A stretch of DNA of 64,000 bases from BOKV01 sp041397525 (GTDB taxonomy: Bacteria > Pseudomonadota > Alphaproteobacteria > Rhizobiales > Rhizobiaceae), in assembly GCA_041397525.1 (NCBI GenBank), contig JAWKWL010000002.1, positions 1-64,000 on the forward strand, read 5' to 3'. The translations under genes and the position numbers were made by a program. Positions within the stretch are counted from its first letter, which is position 1. Each line of letters begins with the position of its first letter. Below the pieces are notes generated by a model. That model saw nothing but the letters and a program-made list of their open reading frames with translations, did no database searches and was not told where the DNA came from. Positions 1-8,760 of the stretch are shown here, in pieces.

Positions 1-58
1 CTTCTTGCCGCTGCCGATGATCAACAGATAGGCCCGTTCGAAAGGAAAGGTTGTGCAT
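1..58 (-). CDS. Leader-type short ORF, copy 1 (3' end off the left edge)
   Basis: On the minus strand an ATG at 58-56 opens a frame that begins MHNLSFRTGLSVDHRQRQE and runs off the left edge. The same 19 codons recur at 14460-14462 and downstream with 3 base differences in 57. In the second copy the short ORF ends by overlapping the start of a small exported protein. This copy therefore probably precedes a gene outside the window. There is no clear Shine-Dalgarno sequence before either ATG. It lies divergent to the CoA transferase at 127. I do not recognise the peptide; translation is inferred from conservation of the frame. Confidence 0.5.
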   Translation of the reverse strand, partial: MHNLSFRTGLSVDHRQRQE

Positions 59-126
59 TTGCGCACGCGCTGAAAACGCTTATGACTATCGGCAGATGAA
101 AATGACAAAGCCGGTGGAAATTTCGA

Positions 127-1344
127 ATGCCCCTCACAACCGATGAACAAAACCTTGGCATCCTGGACGGTTACCGCATCGTCGATCTCTCTTCCGTTGT
201 GCTTGGCCCGTTCTGCACGCAGATTTTGGGCGACATGGGAGCCGATGTGATCAAGATCGAGTCTCCGGACGGCGATATCATGCGCCATGCGGGACCGACA
301 GTTTCACCAGGCATGGGGCCGATATATCTGACGATCAACCGCAACAAGCGCTGCATGACCCTCGACCTGCAAAAGCCCGCCGCCAAGGAAATTCTGCGGC
401 GGCTGATAAGAACAGCCGATGCCCTCATCCACAATGTGCGCGCCGCCGGTATCGAACGTCTCGGCTTCGGCTACGAGGCAGTGAAGCCGATCAAGCCCGA
501 CATTGTCTATGTCCACGCAGTCGGATTCGGCTCGAACGGTGCTTATGCCGGGCGGCAGGCCTATGACGACCTGGTTCAGGCTGTTACCGGCATGTCAACC
601 ATGTTGCCCAGGCAGGACAGCACCACCGCCCCGCGCTATTTCCCCGGTCTCATCGCCGACAAGACGACCGGGCTTTATGCGGCCAATGCCCTGCTCGCAG
701 GCCTGCTGCACCGGGAACGAACTGGCAGGGGACAATTCATCGAAGTCCCGATGATGGAATGCATGGTGTCCTACACCATGGCCGAAAACCTGTATGGCCA
801 TACCTTTGTGCCGCCGAAAGGTCCCACCGCCTATACACGTTCGATCAATCCGGAACGCCGACCCTATGCCACGAAGGATGGCTATATCGCCCTCATGCCC
901 TATTCGGATGCAAACTGGGCCGCTTGTTTCCGCCTCGGCGGACGTCCGGAATTGACGAAAGATCCGCGCTTTGCCACCTACGCCCGGCGCACCGAGAATA
1001 TCACCGAACTTTATGGAATCCTCTCCGAAATCGCTGTGCAGCGTACCACTGATGAATGGCTGAAAGTACTGGGCGAGGCCAATGTCCCGGCAATGCGCGT
1101 GCACACGCTCGAAACCGTGCTGGAGGATCCGCAGATGCGCGACACCGGTTTCATTTCGCACAGGCAACATCCCAGCGAAGGCGAATATCTTTGCGTTGGT
1201 CACCCGGTGCGCTACTCGGATGCACCAACCAGCGTTCGGATCGATCCCCCATTGCAGGGCCAGCATAACCGCGAAATTCTCGTTGAACTTGGCTTTTCAG
1301 ACGACGAGGTTGACGGCTTTGCCGGTCAGGGCACTTTTGGCTGA
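127..1344 (+). CDS. CaiB/BaiF family (class III) CoA transferase
   Basis: This 405-residue protein is a full-length class III CoA transferase, which moves CoA between carboxylic acids through enzyme-bound anhydride intermediates in the cytoplasm. The N-terminus carries the family start (LSSVVLGPFCTQILGDMGADVIKIE). The segment QAYDDLVQAVTG is at 144-155. The expected catalytic aspartate is D178 in IADKTTG. Length is typical (about 390-410). The ATG follows GGTGGA about 8 bases upstream. The gene stands alone between the divergent leader ORF and a 426-base gap. The acyl substrate cannot be read from sequence; family members act on carnitine, formyl, succinyl or mesaconyl groups. Confidence 0.9.
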   Translation: MPLTTDEQNLGILDGYRIVDLSSVVLGPFCTQILGDMGADVIKIESPDGDIMRHAGPTVSPGMGPIYLTINRNKRCMTLDLQKPAAKEILRRLIRTADALIHNVRAAGIERLGFGYEAVKPIKPDIVYVHAVGFGSNGAYAGRQAYDDLVQAVTGMSTMLPRQDSTTAPRYFPGLIADKTTGLYAANALLAGLLHRERTGRGQFIEVPMMECMVSYTMAENLYGHTFVPPKGPTAYTRSINPERRPYATKDGYIALMPYSDANWAACFRLGGRPELTKDPRFATYARRTENITELYGILSEIAVQRTTDEWLKVLGEANVPAMRVHTLETVLEDPQMRDTGFISHRQHPSEGEYLCVGHPVRYSDAPTSVRIDPPLQGQHNREILVELGFSDDEVDGFAGQGTFG

Positions 1345-1770
1345 CAGATCGGATTTTGAAGTTGTCACGAGGAATGGGTAGGGAGGGCATCAGAGCCGGT
1401 TCACGCCCCCGGGAACCAGCAACAATGCACGCGGAGTGGGCTAGGCTGGGGGAAGTACTCCGCACCTCCCTCTTGCCAGACATATCATGGATATGACCAC
1501 ATGCAAGAAAATGTTACGTTACGTAAGATCAACCGGAAACAAATTCCTGTTTTGCATCGCACCTAATGCCGAACCCGGCGCTCTCCAAAGGTCTTCGCAC
1601 AAATTCGTTCCAAGCCGGATCGCGAAAAAACCTCGGTAAAGAAAAATTTTCCAGCCAGTTTCCTGCAATCGGAACAGCTTGCCTCGCAGGATGTGGCGAT
1701 CAGGCTCATTGAAGCCCAACGATCATGCAGCTATCTATGCCTCGATTGCCCGTGACGGAAATGCCGGATA
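1345..1770. other. Intergenic stretch without a supported gene
   Basis: There is no convincing ORF here. A 66-codon minus-strand frame at 1519-1719 shows no family features and is probably chance. A short inverted repeat, CATATC-ATG-GATATG, lies at 1481-1495. The self-complementary octamer TTACGTAA lies a little further on, near 1515-1525. Both could be operator or promoter elements for the reductase gene that starts at 1771, but nothing beyond symmetry supports this. Confidence 0.5.
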
Positions 1771-2586
1771 ATGGACGATACACAGATGAACATACAGCAA
1801 AACACCGCCTTCGAAATTCCCGACGGTGTCTTCGGTGAACGGGTTGTTTCGGTACACCACTATACTGACAGGCTCTTCAAGTTCCGCATTACCCGGCCGG
1901 CAAGTTTCCGCTTTCGCTCGGGTGAATTCGTGATGATCGGCCTGCCAAATGCTCAAAAACCGGTATACCGCGCCTATTCGATAGCCAGTCCGTCCTGGGA
2001 CGAGGAACTGGAGTTCCACTCGATCAAGGTACCCGATGGCCCGTTGACGGAGCACCTCCAGAAAATCCAGCCAGGTGACACTGTCCTGATGCGAAAGAAG
2101 CCGACGGGAACACTGGTCAATGATGCCCTTATTCCCGGCAAGCGGCTATACATGTTTTCAACCGGGACCGGTATCGCCCCCTTTGCAAGCCTTGTGCGCG
2201 ATCCCGACACATATGAAAAATTCGAGCATGTGGTACTGACCCATACCTGTCGCCAGGTCGCCGAACTCGAATATGGCAAGGAACTGGTCGCAGCGCTGAA
2301 GGATGATCCCCTGATCGGAGAATTTGCCGACCACCTCACCCACTATCCGACAACGACTCGCGAACCATCGCCAAAGATGGGACGCATGACGACATTGATC
2401 GAAAACGGCGAACTGTTCGCCGATCTTGGTGTCCCTCCCCTCAATCCCCAAACAGACCGCGTGATGATCTGTGGGTCGATGGCATTTCTGCGCGACATCA
2501 AGGCATTGGTGGAAAAGGCGGGCCTGACGGAAGGATCGAACGCAGCACCTTCGACCTTCGTGGTTGAGCGCGCTTTCGTCGACTGA
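1771..2586 (+). CDS. fpr: Ferredoxin--NADP reductase
   Basis: This 271-residue flavoprotein transfers electrons between NADPH and ferredoxin or flavodoxin. Residues 20-110 form the FAD domain, with the FAD-binding signature RAYSIAS near residue 70. The NADP domain follows, with STGTGIAPFAS near residue 130 and MICGSMAFLRD near 235. The C-terminus FVVERAFVD matches the bacterial subclass that ends in aromatic-X-aspartate instead of tyrosine. A second ATG at 1786 is an alternative start; neither has a strong ribosome-binding site. It converges with the patB-like gene, whose stop codon begins at the very next base. Confidence 0.92.
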   Translation: MDDTQMNIQQNTAFEIPDGVFGERVVSVHHYTDRLFKFRITRPASFRFRSGEFVMIGLPNAQKPVYRAYSIASPSWDEELEFHSIKVPDGPLTEHLQKIQPGDTVLMRKKPTGTLVNDALIPGKRLYMFSTGTGIAPFASLVRDPDTYEKFEHVVLTHTCRQVAELEYGKELVAALKDDPLIGEFADHLTHYPTTTREPSPKMGRMTTLIENGELFADLGVPPLNPQTDRVMICGSMAFLRDIKALVEKAGLTEGSNAAPSTFVVERAFVD

Positions 2587-3768
2587 TCAGCCAATATCGC
2601 TGAATGCCTCCCTCATTCGTGAAAGCGCTTCATCCACCCAGTAACGCTGGGTTGCCAGATTGAAGCGAACATGGTTTTCCCCGCCCGGCCCGAATTGTGG
2701 TCCCGGTGAGACCCCTATCCTTGCCTTGTTGGTGATCCGGTCCATGACATCGTCGTGAGCAAGGCCGGTGCCGGAAAAATCAACCCACGCAAGATATGTC
2801 GCCTCAAGATGCATGGCGCGGGCGCCCGGAACGGCCTTGGCTATCTCTGCGGAGAAATGATCTCGATTGGCTTCGAGATAGGGAATGAGTTGGTCAAGCC
2901 ATTCATCACCATGGCGAAGTGCGGCTTCCGTCGCAATCATGCCGAACAGATTGTAGGAAGAGAGGGCGGATGCGTTGATCCTCGCATCGAGCTTCTTCTT
3001 CAATTCGGGGTTTGAGGTAATGGCTGCACCGACATGCGCACCCGCAAGGTTGAAGGCCTTGGTCGCGGCAACGCAGGTGATGAGCCGATCCATGATGTCG
3101 GGCGCAACCATGGCAGTCGGAAGATGTCTTGAACCGCTGAAAACGAGATCACAATGGATTTCGTCGGAAACCAGAAGCAGGTCATTGGCAGCGCAGAAAT
3201 CGGCAACAGACCGGATTTCCTCCCGTTCCCAGACCCTGCCGCCGGGGTTGTGCGGTGAGCAAAAGAATACGATCTTGCCACGTTTGGGCATGTTTGCCGC
3301 CAAGCCGTCAATGTCCATGCGATAGCGGCCCTGCTCCTGGATCATCGGCATGTTGAAGATACGCCGCCCGTTCATCTCGATGATAATGCGAAAGGCATGA
3401 TAGGCAGGTGAAAACACGATGATCTCGTCATCGGGCTCGCTGAATGCCTGCAGGATCAATCCAAGCGCCGAAACAATACCGGGTGTCGTCGAGACCCATT
3501 GCGGATCGGGCCTCCAGCCATGACGGCGCTCAAGCCAGGCGCATTGCGCCTCACGCCAGCCTTGGTTGCTGTCGTAATAGCCATGGGTAGAGCGTTCAAC
3601 CTCGGCAGACAATGCGTCGCGGACGGCAGGAGGGGCAGCAAAGTCCATGTCAGCGACCCACATGGCGATCGCATCTGGCGCATCAAGATTGCAGGCAGCA
3701 CCCATCCTGTCCCATTTTGCAGAATGCGTGTTGCGGCGGTCAATGACGCGGTCAAAATCGAATTTCAT
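2587..3768 (-). CDS. patB: PatB/MalY-family PLP-dependent C-S lyase or aminotransferase
   Basis: This 393-residue fold-type I PLP enzyme belongs to the MalY/PatB group, which splits cystathionine and related C-S substrates. Visible marks are WVADMDF near residue 40, the PLP-contacting region CSPHNPGGRVW, SDEIHCDL, and the Schiff-base lysine in AATKAFNLAG (residue 237 with this start). An upstream in-frame ATG at 3780 exists, but the second ATG at 3768 has GGAGA at proper spacing while the first has none. It lies 43 bases behind the M19 dipeptidase and is probably co-transcribed. That pairing hints at handling cysteine- or dipeptide-linked substrates, which is inference. Confidence 0.88.
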   Translation of the reverse strand: MKFDFDRVIDRRNTHSAKWDRMGAACNLDAPDAIAMWVADMDFAAPPAVRDALSAEVERSTHGYYDSNQGWREAQCAWLERRHGWRPDPQWVSTTPGIVSALGLILQAFSEPDDEIIVFSPAYHAFRIIIEMNGRRIFNMPMIQEQGRYRMDIDGLAANMPKRGKIVFFCSPHNPGGRVWEREEIRSVADFCAANDLLLVSDEIHCDLVFSGSRHLPTAMVAPDIMDRLITCVAATKAFNLAGAHVGAAITSNPELKKKLDARINASALSSYNLFGMIATEAALRHGDEWLDQLIPYLEANRDHFSAEIAKAVPGARAMHLEATYLAWVDFSGTGLAHDDVMDRITNKARIGVSPGPQFGPGGENHVRFNLATQRYWVDEALSRMREAFSDIG

Positions 3769-3811
3769 TCTTGTCTCCATAACTTTGCAGCAAAGGGAAA
3801 CCTGGCCGTAT

Positions 3812-4855
3812 TCACCTTGCCCAGGTCCGCTTCAATACATCTTCCCAATTCTTGTGACAGATTTTCTCGACAAGGGACTTTCCGAAGCCCTTGTCTTTCA
3901 TCGCAGCAACAAGCCTCGGCAGCCCGGCTACATCGCCAATGTCGCGCGGGATCATGGCTCCGTCAAAATCGGACCCGATCGCCACCCCGTTCTCGCCAAG
4001 TCTCGTGACCATGTGATCGAGATGACGCACAAGCAGTTCCAGCGGCGTATCTGAGCGATGCCCGCCATCCGGTCGCAGGAATGCAACTGCCAGATTGAGC
4101 CCGACCACCCCGCCACTTTCAGCAATCGCATCAAGTTGCTTGTCGGTCAGGTTGCGCGATGCCGGACAAATGGAATGGACATTGGAGTGGGTTGCAACCA
4201 GGGGTGCATCGCTGATCCGCACGATATCCCAGAATCCCTTTTCATTGAGATGCGAAAGGTCAATGAGGACGCGCAACTCATTGCAGCGCCGGACAAGGCG
4301 CTTCCCTGCCTCGGTCAATCCGGGCCCCGTATCGGGCGATGACGGAAAGCGAAACGGCACGCCATGCGCAAATATTGTCGGCCTGCTCCATACCGGACCA
4401 AGAGAACGCAGTCCGGCAGCATGCAGCAGGTCAAGTTCAGCGAGGTCCTTGCCAATGGCATCGGCCCCTTCCATGTGGAAGATGGCAGCAATTTTCCCGG
4501 CCTTTCGTGCCAGGGAAATGTCTTTCCATTCCCGGACGATGTGAACGGCGCCAGCCGCTTCCAGTCGCAGCAGGATTGCCGCCTGCTCACTGGCAACGCG
4601 CAGCGCATAACCATGGTCAAGCGCGGGAAACCCGGCATTCGGGTTCTTGGACGCTGCCCTGCCATCACTCTTTTCTGGCGGTACGAAAATCGCGAAAAAA
4701 CCGCCCTGGAAACTGCCCTCAACAGCGCGGGGAATATCAACATGCCCCTTTCGGGCCTTTCCGGTTTCACCGGTAATGAAACTTTTGCCCGTCAGGTCAC
4801 CAGCCATCCACAGGCGAAGCAAGACATCATTGTGACCATCAAGGACGTGAACCAT
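3812..4855 (-). CDS. Membrane dipeptidase (peptidase family M19)
   Basis: This 347-residue protein is a member of the renal dipeptidase family, a binuclear zinc TIM-barrel that cleaves dipeptides, including some D-amino-acid dipeptides. Metal-binding motifs are in order: DGHND at 6-10, HMEGAD near 130, DLSHLN near 200, VATHSN near 220 and GSDFDGA near 290. No signal peptide is visible, so it is probably cytoplasmic like most proteobacterial homologues. It is the first gene of a two-gene minus-strand unit with the PatB-like lyase. It is divergent from the Crp/Fnr regulator at 4997, with a perfect inverted repeat between them. Confidence 0.9.
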   Translation of the reverse strand: MVHVLDGHNDVLLRLWMAGDLTGKSFITGETGKARKGHVDIPRAVEGSFQGGFFAIFVPPEKSDGRAASKNPNAGFPALDHGYALRVASEQAAILLRLEAAGAVHIVREWKDISLARKAGKIAAIFHMEGADAIGKDLAELDLLHAAGLRSLGPVWSRPTIFAHGVPFRFPSSPDTGPGLTEAGKRLVRRCNELRVLIDLSHLNEKGFWDIVRISDAPLVATHSNVHSICPASRNLTDKQLDAIAESGGVVGLNLAVAFLRPDGGHRSDTPLELLVRHLDHMVTRLGENGVAIGSDFDGAMIPRDIGDVAGLPRLVAAMKDKGFGKSLVEKICHKNWEDVLKRTWAR

Positions 4856-4923
4856 GTTTCCGATTTAGCACCACATTGCCCTTGTTGACAGCGCACAAGG
4901 ATAACCGCCACAATTTTTTGCAG

Positions 4924-4943
4924 TCTGTCATGTTTATGACAGA
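4924..4943. promoter_or_regulatory. Perfect inverted repeat between M19 dipeptidase and Crp/Fnr genes
   Basis: TCTGTCAT-GTTT-ATGACAGA is a perfect 8-base inverted repeat with a 4-base spacer. The architecture matches Crp/Fnr sites (TTGAT-N4-ATCAA type), although the half-site differs. It lies 53 bases upstream of the Crp/Fnr-type gene at 4997 and 68 bases upstream of the dipeptidase start. Autoregulation or control of both divergent genes is the likely role; this is inference from symmetry and position. Confidence 0.6.
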
Positions 4944-4996
4944 ATAAATATTCGCTTTCCGTTAAGGAAACTGTTCGCGGGGGCGAAAGAAGAATT

Positions 4997-5686
4997 ATGG
5001 AACATGTAGCAATTTCGGCGTTGTTGCGCCGGTTTGAACCACTGGGTTCATTTCCTGACATACCTTTCGACGAAATGGTGACTGCCGGCAGGCTTGCCAG
5101 ATGGAAGAAGGGGCATACTGTTCTCGAACAGGGACTGCCCAGAATTGGCGCCATTTTTGTTTTGTCTGGCGTCTTGTCGAATACCGGTTGGAGGAAAACC
5201 GACGAAATTGATTTTGTTTTCCCTATCTATCCGCGTGACAGCTTCCAGCTGGATGCATGGCTGGATACACCCAGCAATCATACCACAATGGCAGTTTCGG
5301 ATGTTGAAGCGCTGGTCATTCCGGTAACTGCCTACAAGGAGTTACTGGTGCGTTTCCCGCAATTGCAGCGGGCATTGTGGGCAGCATCTACCCGAAATGT
5401 GGATCTGGTGCTGTCTGTATTCGCGCAATATGTCAGCAATTCCTCCGAGGAGCGGCTGTTTGCGTTCTTGCGCCGCTACATGGAGGCTTTCAACAGCCCG
5501 GATGGTGAAACCTGGCCATGGCACATTTCTCAGGGAGTGCTTGCAAGCTTTCTTGGCACCTCCCGTCCGCATCTTTCAACCATCATCAGCCGGATGCGCA
5601 CGGACGGCATTCTCGAAATGACGCGGCGTAAAATGCGGGTGCCTCCTGGCAGTCCGGTTCATGCCCCTTCTGCTCAAGGCGGGTAG
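4997..5686 (+). CDS. Crp/Fnr family transcriptional regulator
   Basis: This 229-residue regulator has an N-terminal cyclic-nucleotide-binding-like beta barrel (about 20-135) and a C-terminal winged helix. The recognition helix lies in GVLASFLGTSRPHLSTIISRM (about 180-200). No cysteine cluster of the Fnr iron-sulfur type is seen at the N-terminus, and the barrel lacks an obvious canonical cAMP phosphate-binding signature, so the effector is unknown. A 20-base palindrome with Crp/Fnr geometry sits just upstream and is a probable target. The fatty-acid desaturase follows 54 bases downstream on the same strand and may be co-transcribed. Confidence 0.88.
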   Translation: MEHVAISALLRRFEPLGSFPDIPFDEMVTAGRLARWKKGHTVLEQGLPRIGAIFVLSGVLSNTGWRKTDEIDFVFPIYPRDSFQLDAWLDTPSNHTTMAVSDVEALVIPVTAYKELLVRFPQLQRALWAASTRNVDLVLSVFAQYVSNSSEERLFAFLRRYMEAFNSPDGETWPWHISQGVLASFLGTSRPHLSTIISRMRTDGILEMTRRKMRVPPGSPVHAPSAQGG

Positions 5687-5740
5687 GATTCCGGATCTTG
5701 CGAATGGACCGGACCCCGCCACAGTGGCATTCTTGTCCTC

Positions 5741-6646
5741 ATGAAGACCGCTCCAGCTGACCAAAAAATTTTCATTGCCTCGCTCGACGATCATGCGAGG
5801 TCGGCACTGACATCAAGAGCCGATGCACCAGGCCTTGTCCGGCTTGCCCAGCAATGGGGCCTCATTGTCGGACTTGCTGTCTTGATTTCAACCGGTATTC
5901 CCGGTTGGCAACTGCTGCTGGTGCCACAGGGAATATTGCTGGTTTTCCAGTTCACGCTCCTGCATGAAACGGTTCACGAGACACCGTTCGCAACGCCGCT
6001 CCTCAACCGCATTGCAGGCAGAATGGCATCACTCATTGTGATCATCCCGCATGGATGGTTCCGCTATTTCCATCTTGCCCATCACCGCCATACACAGGAC
6101 CCCGACAACGACCCGGAACTGGCTAGCGGAAAACCGGAAACCCTTGTTCAATATGTGCTGCATGTCAGCGGATTGCCGCTGTGGAAATCGTCCGTGGCCA
6201 CGCTATCCACTCTTGCCGCAGGCAAATGCGAATACGACTATGTACCCTGGAAGGCGCGAGCACGCGTCATCCTCGACGCGAGGCTTTCTGCGCTCGCCTA
6301 TGCCACCTTGCTGATTGCATCCCTGATCGCCGGATCGGCATTGCTGTTCTGGATCTGGATATTGCCACTGCTTCTCGGCCAGCCATTCCTGCGGCTGTAT
6401 TTGCTGGCCGAACATGGGCGCTGCGCCTTTGTCGCCAACATGTTCGAAAACACGAGGACCACCCACACCAACATTCTTGTCCGTTGGCTTGCCTGGAACA
6501 TGCCCTATCACGCAGAACATCATGTCTGGCCGATGGTGCCGTTTCACAAATTGCCGCTGCTGCACGAATTGGCAAAGGACCATTTGCAGGTAACCGAAAA
6601 CGGCTATGCCCGCTTCAATGCCGGATACATTGCCACGCTTGATTGA
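5741..6646 (+). CDS. Membrane fatty acid desaturase family protein
   Basis: This 301-residue integral membrane protein is a di-iron desaturase/hydroxylase. Three histidine boxes are visible: HETVHE near residue 75, HLAHHRHTQD near 110, and HAEHH near 260. Hydrophobic segments lie near residues 40-75, 90-105 and 185-220. Members insert double bonds in fatty acyl chains or hydroxylate related substrates. The substrate here is not evident. It follows the Crp/Fnr gene in the same direction, which suggests regulated adjustment of membrane lipids, but no operator within the 54-base gap is seen. Confidence 0.88.
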   Translation: MKTAPADQKIFIASLDDHARSALTSRADAPGLVRLAQQWGLIVGLAVLISTGIPGWQLLLVPQGILLVFQFTLLHETVHETPFATPLLNRIAGRMASLIVIIPHGWFRYFHLAHHRHTQDPDNDPELASGKPETLVQYVLHVSGLPLWKSSVATLSTLAAGKCEYDYVPWKARARVILDARLSALAYATLLIASLIAGSALLFWIWILPLLLGQPFLRLYLLAEHGRCAFVANMFENTRTTHTNILVRWLAWNMPYHAEHHVWPMVPFHKLPLLHELAKDHLQVTENGYARFNAGYIATLD

Positions 6647-6655
6647 AGTGCAGCG

Positions 6656-7921
6656 CTATCCGCGACCCTTCCAGGGCACCAGCCACTTTTCCGCAATCCG
6701 CATCAGGATATCGATGCCGTAGCCGATCACCCCGATCAGGATGATACCCATGATGACGATGTCAGTCAGCTGGAATTTCGAGGCATTTACGATCATCATG
6801 CCCGCGCCCTTTTCGGCGGCAACCAGTTCGGCAGCGACCACAGTTCCCCAGCAAACGCCCATCGCAACCCTGGCACCGGTAAAGATCTCCGGCAGCGAAT
6901 TGGGAACTATGACATTTTTCAGGATCTGCCATTTGGATGCGCCCAGCGAATAGGCGGCATGCACCTTGGAAATCTTGACACCCGACACGCCTGCACGTGC
7001 TGCAATCGTCATGATCCACAACGCCGCAAGGAACAGCAGGATGATCTTGCCTTCCTCGCCAATGCCGAACCAGATGATGACGAGCGGGATCAGCGCCAGT
7101 GGCGGTACTGGCCGCATGAATTCGACAATCGGGTCAAACCAGCCGCGGAACCAGTCGGAAAGTCCCATGGCATAGCCAAGAGGAATGCCTGCCAGTGAGC
7201 CCAGGAAGAAACCGAGAACCACGCGCCACAGCGACGATCCCAGATGATCCCAAAGTGTAAAGTTCTTGTATCCTTCCTTCGCGATCTCGATGAACCGGAA
7301 TACCACCGCCTCAGGTGAAGGCAGCCAGATCGGCTCCATCTGCAAACCCCGATCCGGTTTTACCGAAAGCGTACCCTTGGAAGTCATGGTGATTTCGCCA
7401 TGCGCAAAGCGCACCGTCTGTTCAGGTGCTATCGGCTGACCATCGATCGCCGTTACACGGTAACCCTCTTCCTTGCCACCTTCGTCATTGCTTTCCGGCT
7501 TCACAAGACCGCTGCGCCATGCCCCGATCTTTGCCGCATCATCCTTGGCAAAGCCGGTGCCGCCGGGCGCATCTGGCAGCGCAACATCTTCGCCTATCGG
7601 ATAAACCCGCAGATAAACGGTCGCATTGGCAGTCTGCCCGGCCGGATTGGTCGCTGTATATTCGAACGAAGTATCACCCATGAACGGGCCCGGTACATGG
7701 ATCGGTACGATCTTTGATCCGGTAAAGGCACCCCAAAGCGCAAACAGTGCAATGACCGAAACAATGGAAGCGAACCTGTTGGCACTCACCGTGCTCTCAT
7801 CACCAAATGTGACGGTTTTCAAGCTGGTATAATCATGCCGTGCTTCCCTTGTCCGGTTGTAAGCCAGATAGACAAGAAAGGCGATGGCGAATATGGCGAG
7901 ATAGATCAGACCGACAATCAT
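6656..7921 (-). CDS. tauC: TauC-like ABC transporter permease with an extra extracytoplasmic domain
   Basis: This is the inner-membrane permease of a taurine/nitrate/sulfonate-type ABC importer. The start at 7921 overlaps the ATPase stop as ATGA, so it is preferred over an ATG at 7966. The product has 421 residues against about 260-280 for ordinary TauC or SsuC. The C-terminal 220 residues are the standard permease fold with the EAA-type loop (AYSLGASKWQILKNVIVPNSLPEI is split across about 330-355). The extra part is an N-terminal pair of membrane helices (about 2-22 and 50-68) followed by roughly 125 hydrophilic residues. These include a beta-sandwich-like stretch (FEYTATNPAGQTANATVYL) reminiscent of cadherin or Ig-type repeats. 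The family call is firm; the function of the insertion is unknown. Confidence 0.88.
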   Translation of the reverse strand: MIVGLIYLAIFAIAFLVYLAYNRTREARHDYTSLKTVTFGDESTVSANRFASIVSVIALFALWGAFTGSKIVPIHVPGPFMGDTSFEYTATNPAGQTANATVYLRVYPIGEDVALPDAPGGTGFAKDDAAKIGAWRSGLVKPESNDEGGKEEGYRVTAIDGQPIAPEQTVRFAHGEITMTSKGTLSVKPDRGLQMEPIWLPSPEAVVFRFIEIAKEGYKNFTLWDHLGSSLWRVVLGFFLGSLAGIPLGYAMGLSDWFRGWFDPIVEFMRPVPPLALIPLVIIWFGIGEEGKIILLFLAALWIMTIAARAGVSGVKISKVHAAYSLGASKWQILKNVIVPNSLPEIFTGARVAMGVCWGTVVAAELVAAEKGAGMMIVNASKFQLTDIVIMGIILIGVIGYGIDILMRIAEKWLVPWKGRG

Positions 7922-8724
7922 GCCACGTCCTCCTGGCGACCCATGATTTCCTCTTCCATGTCCCAAATCATGGTGAGAATCTCCTCGCGCCTTTCACCGA
8001 ATTCCTTTTCCTTTTTCACCTTGCGCAGATCTTGCGAAACGCCCAGATCGGCGAAGGGCAACTGGTATTCGCGGTGAATGCGTCCCGGACGCGGAGCCAT
8101 GACCAGCAGGCGTTCACCAAGAAGAAGCGCCTCCTCCACGGAATGGGTGATGAGGATGATGGTCTTTCCCGTCTCTTTCCACAACTTGAGCACAAGGCCC
8201 TGCATTTTCTCGCGGGTCAGCGCATCAAGCGCACCCAGCGGTTCATCCATCAGGATCACATCGGGATCATTGGCAAGGCATCTGGCAAGTGCAACGCGCT
8301 GCTGCATGCCACCCGACAATTCGTAGATCATCTTGTCACCGAAATCCTTCAGTCCGACGACCTTGAGCAGATGATCAACATTTTTCGCGGTTTCAGCCGC
8401 TGGCTTGTGTGCCATGTCGGGGCCAAACGAGATGTTCTTGCGGACATTCATCCATTCGAACAACGCACCCTGTTGAAAGACCATGCCACGCTCTGGGCCC
8501 GGCCCTTTGACGCGCTTGCCGTTGAGCAGGATCTCGCCTTCCGTTGGCGCAAGAAATCCCGCCACGATGTTGAGAAGTGTCGTCTTTCCGCAACCGGACG
8601 GCCCAAGTACCGAAAGCAGTTCGCCCTTCTTCAGGTCGAGCGACACATCCTTCAGAGCCTGCACCGAACCGCCTCCGGGCAAGTCGAACCGCATGGATAT
8701 CCGGTCGATTTTCAAACTGCCCAT
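7918..8724 (-). CDS. tauB: TauB-like ABC transporter ATP-binding protein
   Basis: This 268-residue ATPase belongs to the nitrate/sulfonate/taurine importer group. Walker A GPSGCGKTT is near residue 45, the Q-loop near VFQQGALFEW, the signature YELSGGMQQRVALARCL near 135, Walker B DPDVILMDEP near 155 and the switch histidine in LITHSVEEAL. The start at 8724 (MGSLKID) has GGGAG 6 bases upstream and avoids a 24-residue unconserved extension. It is coupled to the permease by ATGA and separated from the solute-binding gene by a 99-base gap carrying an attenuator-like hairpin. Confidence 0.92.
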   Translation of the reverse strand: MGSLKIDRISMRFDLPGGGSVQALKDVSLDLKKGELLSVLGPSGCGKTTLLNIVAGFLAPTEGEILLNGKRVKGPGPERGMVFQQGALFEWMNVRKNISFGPDMAHKPAAETAKNVDHLLKVVGLKDFGDKMIYELSGGMQQRVALARCLANDPDVILMDEPLGALDALTREKMQGLVLKLWKETGKTIILITHSVEEALLLGERLLVMAPRPGRIHREYQLPFADLGVSQDLRKVKKEKEFGERREEILTMIWDMEEEIMGRQEDVA

Positions 8725-8760
8725 ATCATGCTCCCGGTTGGAAAAAGGAATTCGTAAGGC

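Noticed and set aside
1519..1719. 66-codon minus-strand ORF in the first large gap
   Set aside because: There is no ribosome site, no recognisable family pattern and no neighbour in operon position.
7840..8757. 305-codon plus-strand ORF
   Set aside because: It is the antisense shadow of the TauB-like ATPase, whose Walker and signature motifs are clear.
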